A stretch of DNA of 57,145 nt from Bacillota bacterium (GCA_023457355.1 JAEWLW010000013.1:1-57145); one strand, 5' to 3'; counted from the first letter of the stretch, positions 9,037 to 17,965 are shown. The notes: generated from the letters alone by a model not told the origin. A program made the numbers and translations.

Positions 9037-9074
9037 GAAGATGCCGCGCCAAGGATTTTGGGCACGGCATCTTC
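9037..9074 (-). terminator. Terminator-like hairpin after the small minus-strand gene
   Basis: GAAGATGCCG and CGGCATCTTC form a stable stem just after the stop codon of the small gene at 9096-9260. No long T-run follows, so termination efficiency is uncertain. Confidence 0.55.
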
Positions 9075-9095
9075 GGTCTTTAGTGCCAAATTGTA

Positions 9096-9260
9096 TCAGT
9101 CGTTGTAGTCATCGCTTTTGTCGGACGGCAAAATAAATTCTAAAATACGGTCCTCTTCGATGGCCGCATCTTCTCCGCTTTGCTGCGCCATTATCAGCAA
9201 CTCAATGGCGTTTGATACTTGCGCGGCCAAGGCGTAGTACATAGCTTTATAGTCTGGCAT
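9096..9260 (-). CDS. Small acidic protein of unknown function
   Basis: A 54-codon gene with a good ribosome site (AGGAG, 6-7 nt before the ATG at 9258-9260). The product begins MPDYKAMYY, has an amphipathic helix with AQVSNAIELL, and ends in an acidic tail (SDDYND). It is divergently arranged with an XRE-type regulator, with about 100 nt between them containing repeated TATGTCC boxes. I do not recognise the family; similar short proteins of this kind are found in Clostridia, but that is recollection, not a search result. It could be part of a small regulatory module with the repressor. Confidence 0.6.
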   Translation of the reverse strand: MPDYKAMYYALAAQVSNAIELLIMAQQSGEDAAIEEDRILEFILPSDKSDDYND

Positions 9261-9280
9261 AGGTTACTCCTTTTCGCTTT

Positions 9281-9311
9281 TATGTCCAATATTCGAACAT
9301 ATCATATGTCC
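9281..9311. promoter_or_regulatory. Candidate operator between the divergent small genes
   Basis: TATGTCC occurs twice in direct orientation (9281-9287 and 9305-9311). The second overlaps an inverted repeat, ACATA TCA TATGT (9297-9309). The boxes lie between the small gene and the XRE regulator, a position suited to binding by that regulator. The assignment is inference. Confidence 0.4.
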
Positions 9312-9359
9312 ATTATATCGACCATAATAGAAATAGTCAAGCGATAGGAGGGTATGCAA

Positions 9360-9560
9360 ATGATTGTTTATACGCCGCTGTGGGAGACGATGAGGGTCAA
9401 GGGGTTTACAACCTATACGCTGAGGGCAAAACATGGCATCAGCAGCAGCACGCTTCAGCGCCTGCGAAAAAACATGTCGGTTTCAACCAACACGCTAAAT
9501 GATCTGTGCCGGCTGCTCGACTGCGCGCTTTCGGATATTGCCATGTACGTCAAAGATTAG
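9360..9560 (+). CDS. XRE-family helix-turn-helix transcriptional regulator
   Basis: A 66-residue protein consisting of one Cro/CI-type helix-turn-helix: MIVYTPLWETM, then HGISSSTLQRLRKN as the recognition region and NTLNDLCRLLDCALSDI as the final helices. This is the compact YP-type XRE family found in Firmicutes, often encoded next to small accessory genes. The ATG at 9360 is preferred over one at 9354 because AGGAGG (9346-9351) is then 8 nt away rather than 2. It is divergent from the small acidic protein gene and probably controls the shared region. Confidence 0.8.
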   Translation: MIVYTPLWETMRVKGFTTYTLRAKHGISSSTLQRLRKNMSVSTNTLNDLCRLLDCALSDIAMYVKD

Positions 9561-9586
9561 CGGCCCGTCGCCGGTTTTTACGCAGT

Positions 9587-9621
9587 AACGCCGCGCTCTG
9601 ATTTTAGAGCGCGGCGTTTTT
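9587..9621. terminator. Bidirectional terminator between the XRE gene and trpS
   Basis: AACGCCGCGCTCT pairs with AGAGCGCGGCGTT and is followed by a T-run on the plus strand. The convergent trpS gene can use it as well. Confidence 0.85.
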
Positions 9622-9630
9622 CAACTTGCT

Positions 9631-10653
9631 TTAGAACGAAAAACCCATTTTTTTATAAACCTTATCACGGGTGCGCTGAGAAAATTTCATCGCCTTCTGC
9701 ACGCCGTCGGTGTAGCAGCTCTCAAGGTAGGCCTTGTCGGCCATCAGGCGGTCGAACTCCGCCTTGACAGGGGCCAGCGTGTCGGCAACCGTCTCGCCGA
9801 CCGCCGTTTTAAAGTCGCCATAGCCCTTGCCCTCAAATTCGCGCACAATCTCCGCATCACTCTTTTGGGTGAACGCCGAATAGATGGTCATGAGGTTTGC
9901 AACACCCTCTTTGCCTTCGCCCCTGTAAATGCCGCTGCCGGAGTCGGTAACGGCGCTTTTAAACTTTTTGATGATTGTGTCCCGGGGGTCGAGCACCGCG
10001 ACATAGGCCTTGGGGTTGGGGTCGGACTTGCTCATCTTCCTGGACGGGTCGGTCAGCGCCATAATCTTGGCGCCCGCCTTGGGGAACAGGCATTCCGGCA
10101 TGGTAAACACGTTGCCCATCACGCCGTTCATACGCTGTGCAATATCGCGGGTCAGCTCAACATGCTGACGCTGGTCCTCGCCCACCGGCACATAATGCGC
10201 CTGGTACAAGAGGATATCTGCCGCCATCAGCGTCGGGTAGGTAAAAAGCCCGGCGTTGATGTTGTCGGCATAGCGGGCCGATTTATCCTTGAACTGCGTC
10301 ATGCGCGAAAGTTCGCCAAACTGGGTAAAGCAGTTAAGCGCCCACATCAGCTCGGTATGGTGGTGGTTGTGGCTTTGAATAAACACGATACTGCGCTGCG
10401 GGTCAACGCCGCAGGCCAGCAGCATGGCGTAGGCCTCCAGCGTGTTTTTGCGCAACACGGCGGGGTCCTGCCGGACGGTGGTGGCATGCAGGTTGGCAAT
10501 CATGAACAGGCAGTTGTATTTCTCCTGAATTTCAGCCCAGTTTTTCACTGCGCCAAGGTAGTTGCCGATCGTTATAAGCCCTGAAGGCTGTATGCCCGAA
10601 AGCACGATTTTTTTCTTTTCAGGGGCCGGTTGGGTGCTGATTTCTTCAGCCAT
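9631..10653 (-). CDS. trpS: Tryptophanyl-tRNA synthetase
   Basis: Charges tRNA-Trp. The 340-residue class I synthetase has GIQPSGLITIGNYLGA (an HIGH-like region, about residues 20-35) and the KMSKSD signature (about 213). I start at the ATG at 10651-10653 (MAEEIS), preceded by AAGGGTGAT at suitable spacing; the 35-residue extension to 10758 lacks a ribosome site and resembles no TrpS N terminus. No T-box or trp leader is visible upstream. It is likely a single-gene unit. Confidence 0.96.
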   Translation of the reverse strand: MAEEISTQPAPEKKKIVLSGIQPSGLITIGNYLGAVKNWAEIQEKYNCLFMIANLHATTVRQDPAVLRKNTLEAYAMLLACGVDPQRSIVFIQSHNHHHTELMWALNCFTQFGELSRMTQFKDKSARYADNINAGLFTYPTLMAADILLYQAHYVPVGEDQRQHVELTRDIAQRMNGVMGNVFTMPECLFPKAGAKIMALTDPSRKMSKSDPNPKAYVAVLDPRDTIIKKFKSAVTDSGSGIYRGEGKEGVANLMTIYSAFTQKSDAEIVREFEGKGYGDFKTAVGETVADTLAPVKAEFDRLMADKAYLESCYTDGVQKAMKFSQRTRDKVYKKMGFSF

Positions 10654-10832
10654 GGGTATCACCCTTTCTGTTTGGTGCAAAAAATAAATTGCAAGTTTTA
10701 CGAACCGCCATCTTAAACGGCAAACCGCACTGGCTATTTGGGCGACGCCCACAGCCATAAAAATTTATGAATCTGCTTATAAGCCTGTTCAGCGCGGCGG
10801 TAACAGGGCGCTGCCGCCGGGAAAGCAAATTC

Positions 10833-12023
10833 CTACTGAAACCACTCGTAGGTCAGCTTGCCCAGAATATCCACGCCCCTGACAATCTGCTCGTCAGTCG
10901 GTGTGGAATAATTCATCCTGAAGCCATTGTTGGGCTTGGTTCCGTCCACCATAAACGCAACGCCCGGCACACAGTAAACACCGCGTTTGATACCCTCCTG
11001 CACAAAGGGGTAAGAATCCATGGCCTCGGGCAAGAACGCCATGACAAAAAGGCCGCCCTCAGGCCGGTTGAAAGAAACGGAGGGGTGGAATTTCTTTTCC
11101 ATCTCGCCGAGCATAATATCGCATTTTCTGCGGTAGATTTCACGGGTGCGGTCGATATGCGTCTTATAATCGTAATGGGTCATATATTCATTGACAATGT
11201 ACTGGAACAAAACGGTGGAGTGCACGTCGGTGCACTGCTTGGCAACGGTAAAGCGCCCGGTGAGCGCCTTGTTGAACACAACAAATCCCAGCCGGAAAGC
11301 CGGCGCCATCACCTTGGAAAAGCTGCCCGAATAAAGGACGCGCCCGTCGGTATCCAGCGCCTTGATGGGCTTTTTGCTCTCCCCTGCAAAGCGCAACTCG
11401 CTATAGGGGTTATCCTCAAAAACCAACACGTCGTACTTTTTGCAAAGCGCGTAAACCTTCTGGCGCTTTTCATCCGACATGGTGATGCCGGTCGGATTCT
11501 GGAAGCTGGGGATGGTGTACAAAAAGCGCACATTGCTGTTGGCTTTAAGCGCTTCTTCCAGCTTTTCAACATTGATACCGTCGCGCTCCACCGGAACGCC
11601 CACCAGTTTGGCGCCATAGGAACGGAAAGTGTTCAGGCAGCCGACAAAGGCGGGCTCTTCGGTTAAAATGACGTCGCCGCGGTTAACCAGCACCTTGGTG
11701 GCGAGGTCAGCCGCCTGCTGCCCGCCGGAGACAATCAACAGCTCGTTTTCCTCAAAGTCGATGCCCTCGGCCTCGGCCAGATGTTTTTTCATCGTCTCGC
11801 GCAGGGGGGTGTAGCCTTCCGACAGGCCATATTGCAATACCGAAACGGCATCCTCTTTAAACGCTTTTGCCGTAATCTCGGCAATGCCATCAACGGGGAA
11901 AGACTCCGCCGAGGGGTTGCCGCCGCCAAACGCAATCATGTTAGGGTCCTTCGCCAGCTTAAAGAGTTCACGGATAATAGAGCCCTGAACGCCGTCCATA
12001 TTGTCAGAAATCGTGTATTGCAT
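10833..12023 (-). CDS. PLP-dependent aminotransferase, class I/II (2-aminoadipate/MocR-like type)
   Basis: A 396-residue fold-type I aminotransferase. Visible hallmarks are AFGGGNPSAESFP near the N terminus, IPSFQNPTGITMS (about 170-182), the pyridoxal-binding lysine in SGSFSKVMAPAFRLGF (about 232-247) and GLFVMAF near the C terminus. This subgroup includes LysN-type 2-aminoadipate aminotransferases and the catalytic domains of MocR regulators, but here there is no GntR DNA-binding domain. The exact amino acid substrate cannot be read from sequence. The ATG at 12021-12023 is preferred because AGGAG is 8 nt upstream. It lies 20 nt after the ComFB-like gene and is probably co-transcribed with it. 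Confidence 0.88.
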   Translation of the reverse strand: MQYTISDNMDGVQGSIIRELFKLAKDPNMIAFGGGNPSAESFPVDGIAEITAKAFKEDAVSVLQYGLSEGYTPLRETMKKHLAEAEGIDFEENELLIVSGGQQAADLATKVLVNRGDVILTEEPAFVGCLNTFRSYGAKLVGVPVERDGINVEKLEEALKANSNVRFLYTIPSFQNPTGITMSDEKRQKVYALCKKYDVLVFEDNPYSELRFAGESKKPIKALDTDGRVLYSGSFSKVMAPAFRLGFVVFNKALTGRFTVAKQCTDVHSTVLFQYIVNEYMTHYDYKTHIDRTREIYRRKCDIMLGEMEKKFHPSVSFNRPEGGLFVMAFLPEAMDSYPFVQEGIKRGVYCVPGVAFMVDGTKPNNGFRMNYSTPTDEQIVRGVDILGKLTYEWFQ

Positions 12024-12043
12024 GCCAAACACTCCTTGCTTAT

Positions 12044-12307
12044 TTATTGTTTATGATGGGGCGACTCGCCGATCACCTTCATCGCGGAGGCCACTTGCCG
12101 GGTAATTTCAACCTCGTTGCTGTTTTCCAGCTGTTCCACCTTTACAAACAGCGCACCCGCATCGCTCACAACATATTGTGGCTGCAGGTTATTAAGCGCC
12201 AGCGCAATCACATCCTCACGGCATTGCGCGCAGGTGCAGCCGGTGTGGTTCTTCCACAGTCTTTCTACTTTTGCCTCCACGAGTGTTTCCATCACATTGC
12301 GGTACAT
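12044..12307 (-). CDS. ComFB-family protein (late competence / cyclic dinucleotide receptor family)
   Basis: An 87-residue protein matching the ComFB pattern: NVMETLVEAKV near the N terminus, a cysteine cluster CTCAQCREDV (about 25-34) and ALALNNLQPQYVVSD. ComFB sits in the comF competence operon of Bacillus, and recent work on the family describes cyclic dinucleotide binding. Here it is encoded between gltX and an aminotransferase, away from competence genes. The ATG at 12305-12307 lies 12 nt after AGGAG, a little far, and an in-frame TTG lies 9 nt upstream, so the exact start is uncertain. Family assignment is fairly secure; function in this organism is unknown. Confidence 0.75.
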   Translation of the reverse strand: MYRNVMETLVEAKVERLWKNHTGCTCAQCREDVIALALNNLQPQYVVSDAGALFVKVEQLENSNEVEITRQVASAMKVIGESPHHKQ

Positions 12308-12330
12308 AGCTGTCAAGGTCTCCTAAGCGT

Positions 12331-13800
12331 TTATTTTGCTGCTTCAAGCTTTTGGATACCGACGTCGATGCGCGCCAGCGCGTCGGCCTTGCCGATGGCG
12401 GCGGAAATTTCAATGCCGCCGCCGGGCGTAAACTGCTTGCCGCTGACCGCGACGCGCAACGGCCAAAGGATGACGCCGTTTTTGCAGCCGAGCTTTTCTA
12501 TGAGTGCAAACAGCGCCTCGTGAATAGCTGCGGCGGTGAAGTCCTCGATGCCTTCCAGAACGGGGCGCACCCGTCTTAAAGTGTCCAGCGCCACCTCGGG
12601 GTTGGTCTTCATCTTTTTAGAGGTATAAAGCGCGAGGTCGTAATCCGGCAGCGCGTCGATGAAGTCGAGCTGTTCGGGTATTTGGCCCAGCACCTCGCAG
12701 CGGGGGTGCAGCGCCTCGGCCAGCAACGCAAAGTCGACATCCTCACGGCGGACAGCCTGCTTCATCCACGGCAGCGCCACTTCAAGGAACTGCTCGGGCG
12801 TCATGCGGCGGATATATTCGGCGTTGACATAGTTGAGCTTGACCGGGTCGAAGATGGCCGGGGATTTTGACACGTCATAAATCGAAAAATCCTGCTTCAT
12901 CTCGTCAAGCGTCATAATCTCCCTGCCGCTGCGGGGGCTCCAGCCGAGCAGCGCGATATAATTGAGCACCGCTTCTTTCAGATACCCCTTAGCCACCAGG
13001 TCCTGATAAGAGGCGTCGCCGTTGCGCTTGGAAAGCTTCTGGGTCGAATCCTTCATAACCGGCGGGCAGTGCAGGTATTTGGGAATCTCCCACCCGAACG
13101 CCTGATACAACAGATTATATTTGGGGGCCGACGATAAATATTCGGTGCCGCGGATAACGGTGGTGATGCCCATCAGATGGTCATCCACAACATTCGCAAA
13201 GTTATAGGTGGGCATGCCGTCGGCCTTGATAAGCACCTGGTCGTCCAGCGTGTTGCACTCGACGGTGATATCCTCGCGGATTTCATCATGGAATGTGACG
13301 GTGCCGCTGTCCGGAATGCGCTGGCGGATGACATGCGGCACACCCGCCGCGAGCTTATCTGCAATTTCCTCTTTGGAAAGCGACAGGCAGTGGCGGTCGT
13401 ACTTGGGCGCCATGTTAGAGGCGCGCTGCAACGTTTTCATCTCGTCCAGACGCTCCCTGTCGCAGAAACAATAGTAAGCGTCGCCCTGGTCAATCAGCTG
13501 CCGGGCATATTTTTCGTAGATGCTCTTTCTGTCCGACTGAATATAGGGGCCGACCGGGCCGCCCACATCAGGGCCTTCGTCCCAGACAAGGCCGGTCTCC
13601 TGAAGGGTTTGATAGATCACATCCATAGCGCCTTCGACAAAGCGTTCCTGATCGGTATCTTCCACCCGGAGTATAAACACGCCGTTTTCTTCGGCTTTGG
13701 CGGCAAGATAAGCATAAAGCGCCGTGCGCAGGTTGCCAACATGCATATACCCTGTGGGGCTTGGCGCAAATCGTGTGCGCGGATAGCTGTGGTCAATCAT
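12331..13800 (-). CDS. gltX: Glutamyl-tRNA synthetase
   Basis: Charges tRNA-Glu, and in many Clostridia also tRNA-Gln before amidation by GatCAB. The 489-residue class I enzyme has TRFAPSPTGYMHVGNLRTA (HIGH region, about 8-26) and the KLSKRNGDASY (KMSKS-like) motif at about 247. The ATG at 13798-13800 is chosen because GGAGG lies 8 nt upstream; the five-residue longer version would start inside that ribosome site. It is the first gene of a probable gltX-comFB-aminotransferase unit on the minus strand and is divergent from spoIIE. Confidence 0.95.
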   Translation of the reverse strand: MIDHSYPRTRFAPSPTGYMHVGNLRTALYAYLAAKAEENGVFILRVEDTDQERFVEGAMDVIYQTLQETGLVWDEGPDVGGPVGPYIQSDRKSIYEKYARQLIDQGDAYYCFCDRERLDEMKTLQRASNMAPKYDRHCLSLSKEEIADKLAAGVPHVIRQRIPDSGTVTFHDEIREDITVECNTLDDQVLIKADGMPTYNFANVVDDHLMGITTVIRGTEYLSSAPKYNLLYQAFGWEIPKYLHCPPVMKDSTQKLSKRNGDASYQDLVAKGYLKEAVLNYIALLGWSPRSGREIMTLDEMKQDFSIYDVSKSPAIFDPVKLNYVNAEYIRRMTPEQFLEVALPWMKQAVRREDVDFALLAEALHPRCEVLGQIPEQLDFIDALPDYDLALYTSKKMKTNPEVALDTLRRVRPVLEGIEDFTAAAIHEALFALIEKLGCKNGVILWPLRVAVSGKQFTPGGGIEISAAIGKADALARIDVGIQKLEAAK

Positions 13801-13869
13801 CAAAGATTCCTCCATATTTGAAGCTTTATTTGCTAAATATATTTTCCATATTATAGCCTTAACGTTATT

Positions 13870-13898
13870 ATATTAGGCTAGTCGCGCGGCATTGTCAA
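13870..13898 (-). promoter_or_regulatory. Probable promoter of gltX
   Basis: On the minus strand TTGACA (13893-13898) is followed after 17 nt by TAATAT (13870-13875). No T-box leader can fit in the short 5' region before gltX. Confidence 0.6.
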
Positions 13899-14017
13899 GA
13901 ATCCCAATAAATTCACTTATTTACCGCTCTTTTTCTTATGCGAAACGACAGGTTTTTTCAACGGACAAGCTTAGAATTATTTTACAACATTTTCCATATG
14001 TCAAAGGAGGCCATTCC

Positions 14018-16306
14018 ATGTCTATTTCCGCCACCGCTTCTTCGCGTCTGTTCGGCAGGCTGAAAGAAGCCACCGGACCGTTGGAGCAGATCGGCGCTGC
14101 CGTCATTGGTTTCGTTATGAGCGGCGCTTCCATTATGCTCACAGCCGCCCCCTTCGGGGTGGCATGGGCGGGCGCCGCACCGCCCGAGCAAGCCATCGCC
14201 TCCGCTGTCGGCGCCACGCTGGGTTATCTGTTCTTATTAAAAGGCAACGGCACGCTGCGCTATATGGCCTGCCTGCTGCTTCTGTTGGCGCTGCGCTGGG
14301 CCTTCTCCTTTATTTCAAAAGCGCGTATGCCTGTGTTTTCACCGCTGCTGGCAGCATCCACCATCGCAACCACGGGGCTTGCCATCGCCATTTCCGGCGA
14401 CCGAAACCTCTATGGCTTAGTCATGGTGTTTTGCGAGACAGCCATCACCGCCACCGCCGGCATCCTGTTCGGCAAATCTTACCGCGCGCTGCGCGAAGGG
14501 GCGGGGCTCACCCGTACAAACGGCGTCTGTACCGGTATCTTATTGGCGGTTCTTTATATGGGGCTGAGCGCTTTTACGGTAGCAGGCGTCTCCCCCGCCC
14601 GCGTCTGTGCACTGGCCGTCATTTTGTGCTGCGGGTGTTTTGCCGGGTCGGGGTTTAGCGCTGCCGCCGCCGTCACGGCGGGCTTAGCCGCGGCACTGGC
14701 TGGCGAGCCGCAGCTTCTGGCGGTGTTTTGCGCGGGCGGCCTGGCCGCGGGTATTTTTGCCCCGTTAGGGCGTTTGGGCGCCGCTGCCGCCATGACCGCC
14801 TCCGCACTGCTGGCGCTTGTTGCACAAAACAATGCGGGGCCCGCCACAACGCTGTTTATTGAATGCATGCTGGCCGCAGCCATTTTGATGGTCGTCCCCA
14901 CCTCGCTGCTGCGGCGGCTGGGGCTGACCCGCGCCGCTGACTCGGCGGAGGGCGAGATGATACGGCGGGTGGTCATCTCGCAGCTTTCGCGCACCCGGCA
15001 CGCGCTGTGCGATATCGCCACGGTCACCGGGCAGGTTTCGGAAAAACTGGAGTCTTTAAACGGCGACCCCATCGAATCGGTGCTGGCGAAGGCCTGCGCC
15101 AAAGTGTGCAAGGGCTGCAAGGATTCGCCGCGCTGCTGGCAAAGCAATTATGAAGAAACCGCCGATGCGCTCAACCACATTTTTGCGGCGGCGCGCAGCG
15201 GCCGCGAAGCTGTCGAGACGGATTTTCCGGCGCATTTCAAGTGCCGGCAGGTTCCCAAAATTCTGGAGGCCATCAACGAACAGACAAGCGGCTATTTAAA
15301 CCGGCGTGCGGAAAAACGGCATGCCGCGCAGCTGCGCAGCGTCTCAAGCGACCAGTTCAGCGGCATGGGCCTGCTGCTGGCGTCTTTGCAGGAGCAGCTC
15401 AGTGAATATTCAAGCGCGCCCGCAGCCACCACAGAAGCCATCACCAAATACCTGGCTGCAAAAAACTGCGAGGCGTCTTCGGTCTGCTGTTACCTCGATG
15501 CACAGCAGCGCATCAGCCTGCTTGTCGAGGTTCCATTACATAAGGTATCGCGTCTGCTGCCCCCGCTGGTTACCGCCGACCTCTCAGAGATTGTGGCGCA
15601 GGAGCTTTCGGAGCCCGAGACGCTGTGCGAAGGCGCCATAGCCCGGCTGTTTTGGACAACAAAGGCGCACTTTGCCCTTAAGACCGCTTTTGTTCAACGC
15701 GCCGCCTATCAAAACCGTTTTTGCGGCGACAGCTGCAGCGTCATCGCACGGGCCCAAAGCCGTGCAGTGCTGCTTTTAAGTGATGGCATGGGGGTGGGCA
15801 GCCCCGCCGCGGTGGACGCGACCATGACGACTTCCCTTCTGGAGCGGCTGCTGCAGGCAGGCGCCGACTTTACCGCCGCATTGCGCCTGGTCAATGCCGC
15901 GCTGCTCTCAGGCGGCGGTGAAGAGCGGCTGTGCACCGTGGATGCCGCCTTGCTGGATTTATATACCTGCCGGCTCGATATTTTTAAGGCAGGCGCCGCC
16001 CCAACCTACATTCTGCGGCAGGGCCGCTGCGCGAAGGTGGAATCGCCGTCGCTGCCGGCCGGTATCCTCAGCGGAGCGGAGGCCAAACACACAACGCTGT
16101 CGCTGTCGGAGGGGGACTTAATTATTATGATATCAGACGGACTGCTTGAATCAGGCGGCGACTGGATCTCATCTCAGCTCATTGCGTTGGCGGACCACTC
16201 ATTGGAGCAGTTGTGTGAGGAGCTGCTTGAAACCGCATCGGTCAGGCGAATTGCCGCTCATGAGGACGACATGACGGTACTGGCTGCCCGGGTGGTCGCC
16301 GCGTGA
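14018..16306 (+). CDS. spoIIE: Stage II sporulation protein E (serine phosphatase)
   Basis: Membrane phosphatase that dephosphorylates SpoIIAA, releases sigma-F in the forespore and takes part in polar septation with FtsZ. The 762-residue protein has about ten hydrophobic segments in the first 300 residues, a central cytoplasmic region with a Cys cluster (CAKVCKGCKDSPRCWQ, about 350-365), and a C-terminal PP2C phosphatase with SDGMGVGSPAA (about 588) and MISDGLLE (about 706). The ATG at 14018 follows AAAGGAGG (14003-14010); a longer frame from 13892 lacks a ribosome site. Its presence implies that the organism can sporulate. Confidence 0.95.
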   Translation: MSISATASSRLFGRLKEATGPLEQIGAAVIGFVMSGASIMLTAAPFGVAWAGAAPPEQAIASAVGATLGYLFLLKGNGTLRYMACLLLLLALRWAFSFISKARMPVFSPLLAASTIATTGLAIAISGDRNLYGLVMVFCETAITATAGILFGKSYRALREGAGLTRTNGVCTGILLAVLYMGLSAFTVAGVSPARVCALAVILCCGCFAGSGFSAAAAVTAGLAAALAGEPQLLAVFCAGGLAAGIFAPLGRLGAAAAMTASALLALVAQNNAGPATTLFIECMLAAAILMVVPTSLLRRLGLTRAADSAEGEMIRRVVISQLSRTRHALCDIATVTGQVSEKLESLNGDPIESVLAKACAKVCKGCKDSPRCWQSNYEETADALNHIFAAARSGREAVETDFPAHFKCRQVPKILEAINEQTSGYLNRRAEKRHAAQLRSVSSDQFSGMGLLLASLQEQLSEYSSAPAATTEAITKYLAAKNCEASSVCCYLDAQQRISLLVEVPLHKVSRLLPPLVTADLSEIVAQELSEPETLCEGAIARLFWTTKAHFALKTAFVQRAAYQNRFCGDSCSVIARAQSRAVLLLSDGMGVGSPAAVDATMTTSLLERLLQAGADFTAALRLVNAALLSGGGEERLCTVDAALLDLYTCRLDIFKAGAAPTYILRQGRCAKVESPSLPAGILSGAEAKHTTLSLSEGDLIIMISDGLLESGGDWISSQLIALADHSLEQLCEELLETASVRRIAAHEDDMTVLAARVVAA

Positions 16307-16307
16307 T

Positions 16308-16345
16308 AAAAAATCTCCGCCCCGGTTTTCAGGGCGGAGATTTTT
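16308..16345. terminator. Bidirectional terminator between spoIIE and the DUF1846 gene
   Basis: AAAAATCTCCGCCC pairs with GGGCGGAGATTTTT around a 10-nt loop. The convergent gene pair shares it. Confidence 0.9.
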
Positions 16346-17830
16346 CTATTTAAAATATAAATCCTTGGTCGGAAACTGCGGTTCACAGGTGTAGTTGATG
16401 CCAAGCTTTAAAAAGGTTGCGCCATCGGCCTGTGTGATGATATCGGAACAATGCGCATCGCAGCCGCGCAGTTTGGGCAGCTGCATCATCGCCAGTTCGG
16501 CAGTGGGGTTTGTTGCCGCAGAAATTGAGAGCGCCTGCAAGACCTCCTCCAGCTTAAGCACCGGATAGCGGGAGCCAAGCACCTCTTTTTTCAGCCGGAC
16601 AATGGGCTCCAGCACAATCGGAGAGATCAGCAGGATTCCATCCGAAAGTCCGGCCAATAGTTTGATGGAATTAAGCACTGCGCTGGCGGTATCATTCATC
16701 AGCTCAGAGGATTTCCCAGTGACGATCTGGCCGTCAGGCAGTTCGATGGCCACTGCGCTTCTGCCGCTTTCCCGCGCTTTTTCAACGGCGGGCGCCACCG
16801 TGCACCGGTCGGTGCTGCGCAGCCCCAGCGAGCTCATCAAAAACTCAATACGCTGGCAGGCCTCAATATCCCCCTCGCCTTTTTTATAATCGCAGCGCGC
16901 CTTAAAATAGCGTCGGATAATCTCCTGAGAAGCGGCCTTGCGCACCGCCTCGTCATCGGTGATGCAGCTGCCGATCATATTAACCCCCATATCGGTGGGC
17001 GAAGCATAAATATCCTTCCCGATGATACGGTTCAGAATGGTCCGCACCACCGGGAACGCCTCAATGTCGCGGTTATAGTTGATGGTGGTTACCCCGTAAG
17101 CTGAAAGATGGAACGGGTCAATCATGTTGACATCCTTCAGGTCGGCTGTCGCCGCCTCATAGGCGACGTTCACCGGGTGTTGCAGCGGCAGGTTCCACAC
17201 CGGAAAAGTTTCGTACTTGGCATAGCCCGCCTTAACACCGCGCTTGTGTTCGTGGTAAAGCTGGGACAGGCAAGTGGCCAGCTTACCGCTGCCGGGGCCG
17301 GGGGCTGTGACGACCACCAACGGGCGGACGGTTTCGATATAGGGATTCGAGCCGTAGCCCTCATCCGAAACGATGGTGTCCACATCCGACGGATAACCTT
17401 TGGTCAGTGTGTGCACATACACCCGTTCGCCGCGCATCTCAAGCTTTTTACGGAAAATGTCGGCGGCGCTCTGGCCGGAATACTGGGTGATAAGCACGGA
17501 ACCGATGTAAAGGTTCATACGGCGAAGGCTATCGATGAGGCGCAGCACATCCAGGTCGTAGGTGATGCCCACATCCGAACGCACTTTATTTTTTTCTATC
17601 GCCGTTGCGCTGATGCAGAAAATAATTTCCGCCTGCTCGCGCAGCTCCCACAGCAGTTTTACCTTGCCGTTTAAATCGAAGCCGGGCAGCACGCGGGCCG
17701 CGTGAAAATCATCAAACAGCTTGCCGCCAAACTCTAAATACAGCTTGCCGCCAAACCGTTCTACACGCTCGCGAATCTTTGCACTCTGCTGCCTGATATA
17801 GGTTTCATTATTAAACCCCTGTCTGGTCAT
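16346..17830 (-). CDS. DUF1846 family protein
   Basis: A 494-residue cytoplasmic protein of the widespread Firmicute DUF1846 family, for which structures exist but no settled function. Family features are GFNNETYIRQQSAKIRER at the N terminus, GGKLYLEFGGKLFDDFHAAR (about 26-45), and VVVTAPGPGSGKLATCLSQL (about 172-191), which resembles a P-loop. The start at 17830 (MTRQGF) is chosen to match the family's usual N terminus, with GAGGA upstream; an ATG 27-30 nt further upstream is also possible. Stands alone between spoIIE and the PrsA-like gene. No function is assigned. Confidence 0.85.
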   Translation of the reverse strand: MTRQGFNNETYIRQQSAKIRERVERFGGKLYLEFGGKLFDDFHAARVLPGFDLNGKVKLLWELREQAEIIFCISATAIEKNKVRSDVGITYDLDVLRLIDSLRRMNLYIGSVLITQYSGQSAADIFRKKLEMRGERVYVHTLTKGYPSDVDTIVSDEGYGSNPYIETVRPLVVVTAPGPGSGKLATCLSQLYHEHKRGVKAGYAKYETFPVWNLPLQHPVNVAYEAATADLKDVNMIDPFHLSAYGVTTINYNRDIEAFPVVRTILNRIIGKDIYASPTDMGVNMIGSCITDDEAVRKAASQEIIRRYFKARCDYKKGEGDIEACQRIEFLMSSLGLRSTDRCTVAPAVEKARESGRSAVAIELPDGQIVTGKSSELMNDTASAVLNSIKLLAGLSDGILLISPIVLEPIVRLKKEVLGSRYPVLKLEEVLQALSISAATNPTAELAMMQLPKLRGCDAHCSDIITQADGATFLKLGINYTCEPQFPTKDLYFK

Positions 17831-17936
17831 CCTGTCAACATCCTCTTCAAATTTGTTCATCAAACGTTTATTTTAACACAGAACACACCCACTTTCAAAT
17901 AGCGCCGGTTTTTTGGCAAAAAACTTGACGCAATGC

Positions 17937-17965
17937 TGGACTTTAACGTTTGTCAAGGGTATAAT
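17937..17965 (+). promoter_or_regulatory. Probable promoter of the PrsA-like lipoprotein gene
   Basis: TGGACT (17937-17942) and TATAAT (17960-17965) have a 17-nt spacer. The -10 is consensus and the -35 matches four of six bases. Confidence 0.5.

Noticed and set aside
9281..9311. LexA (SOS) box between the small divergent genes
   Set aside because: GAAC is present but the GTTC partner at the right spacing is not; the TATGTCC repeats fit a local regulator better.
13920..14000. Spo0A boxes upstream of spoIIE
   Set aside because: Only weak matches to TGTCGAA were seen (GCGAAACGACA near 13938), not enough to annotate.
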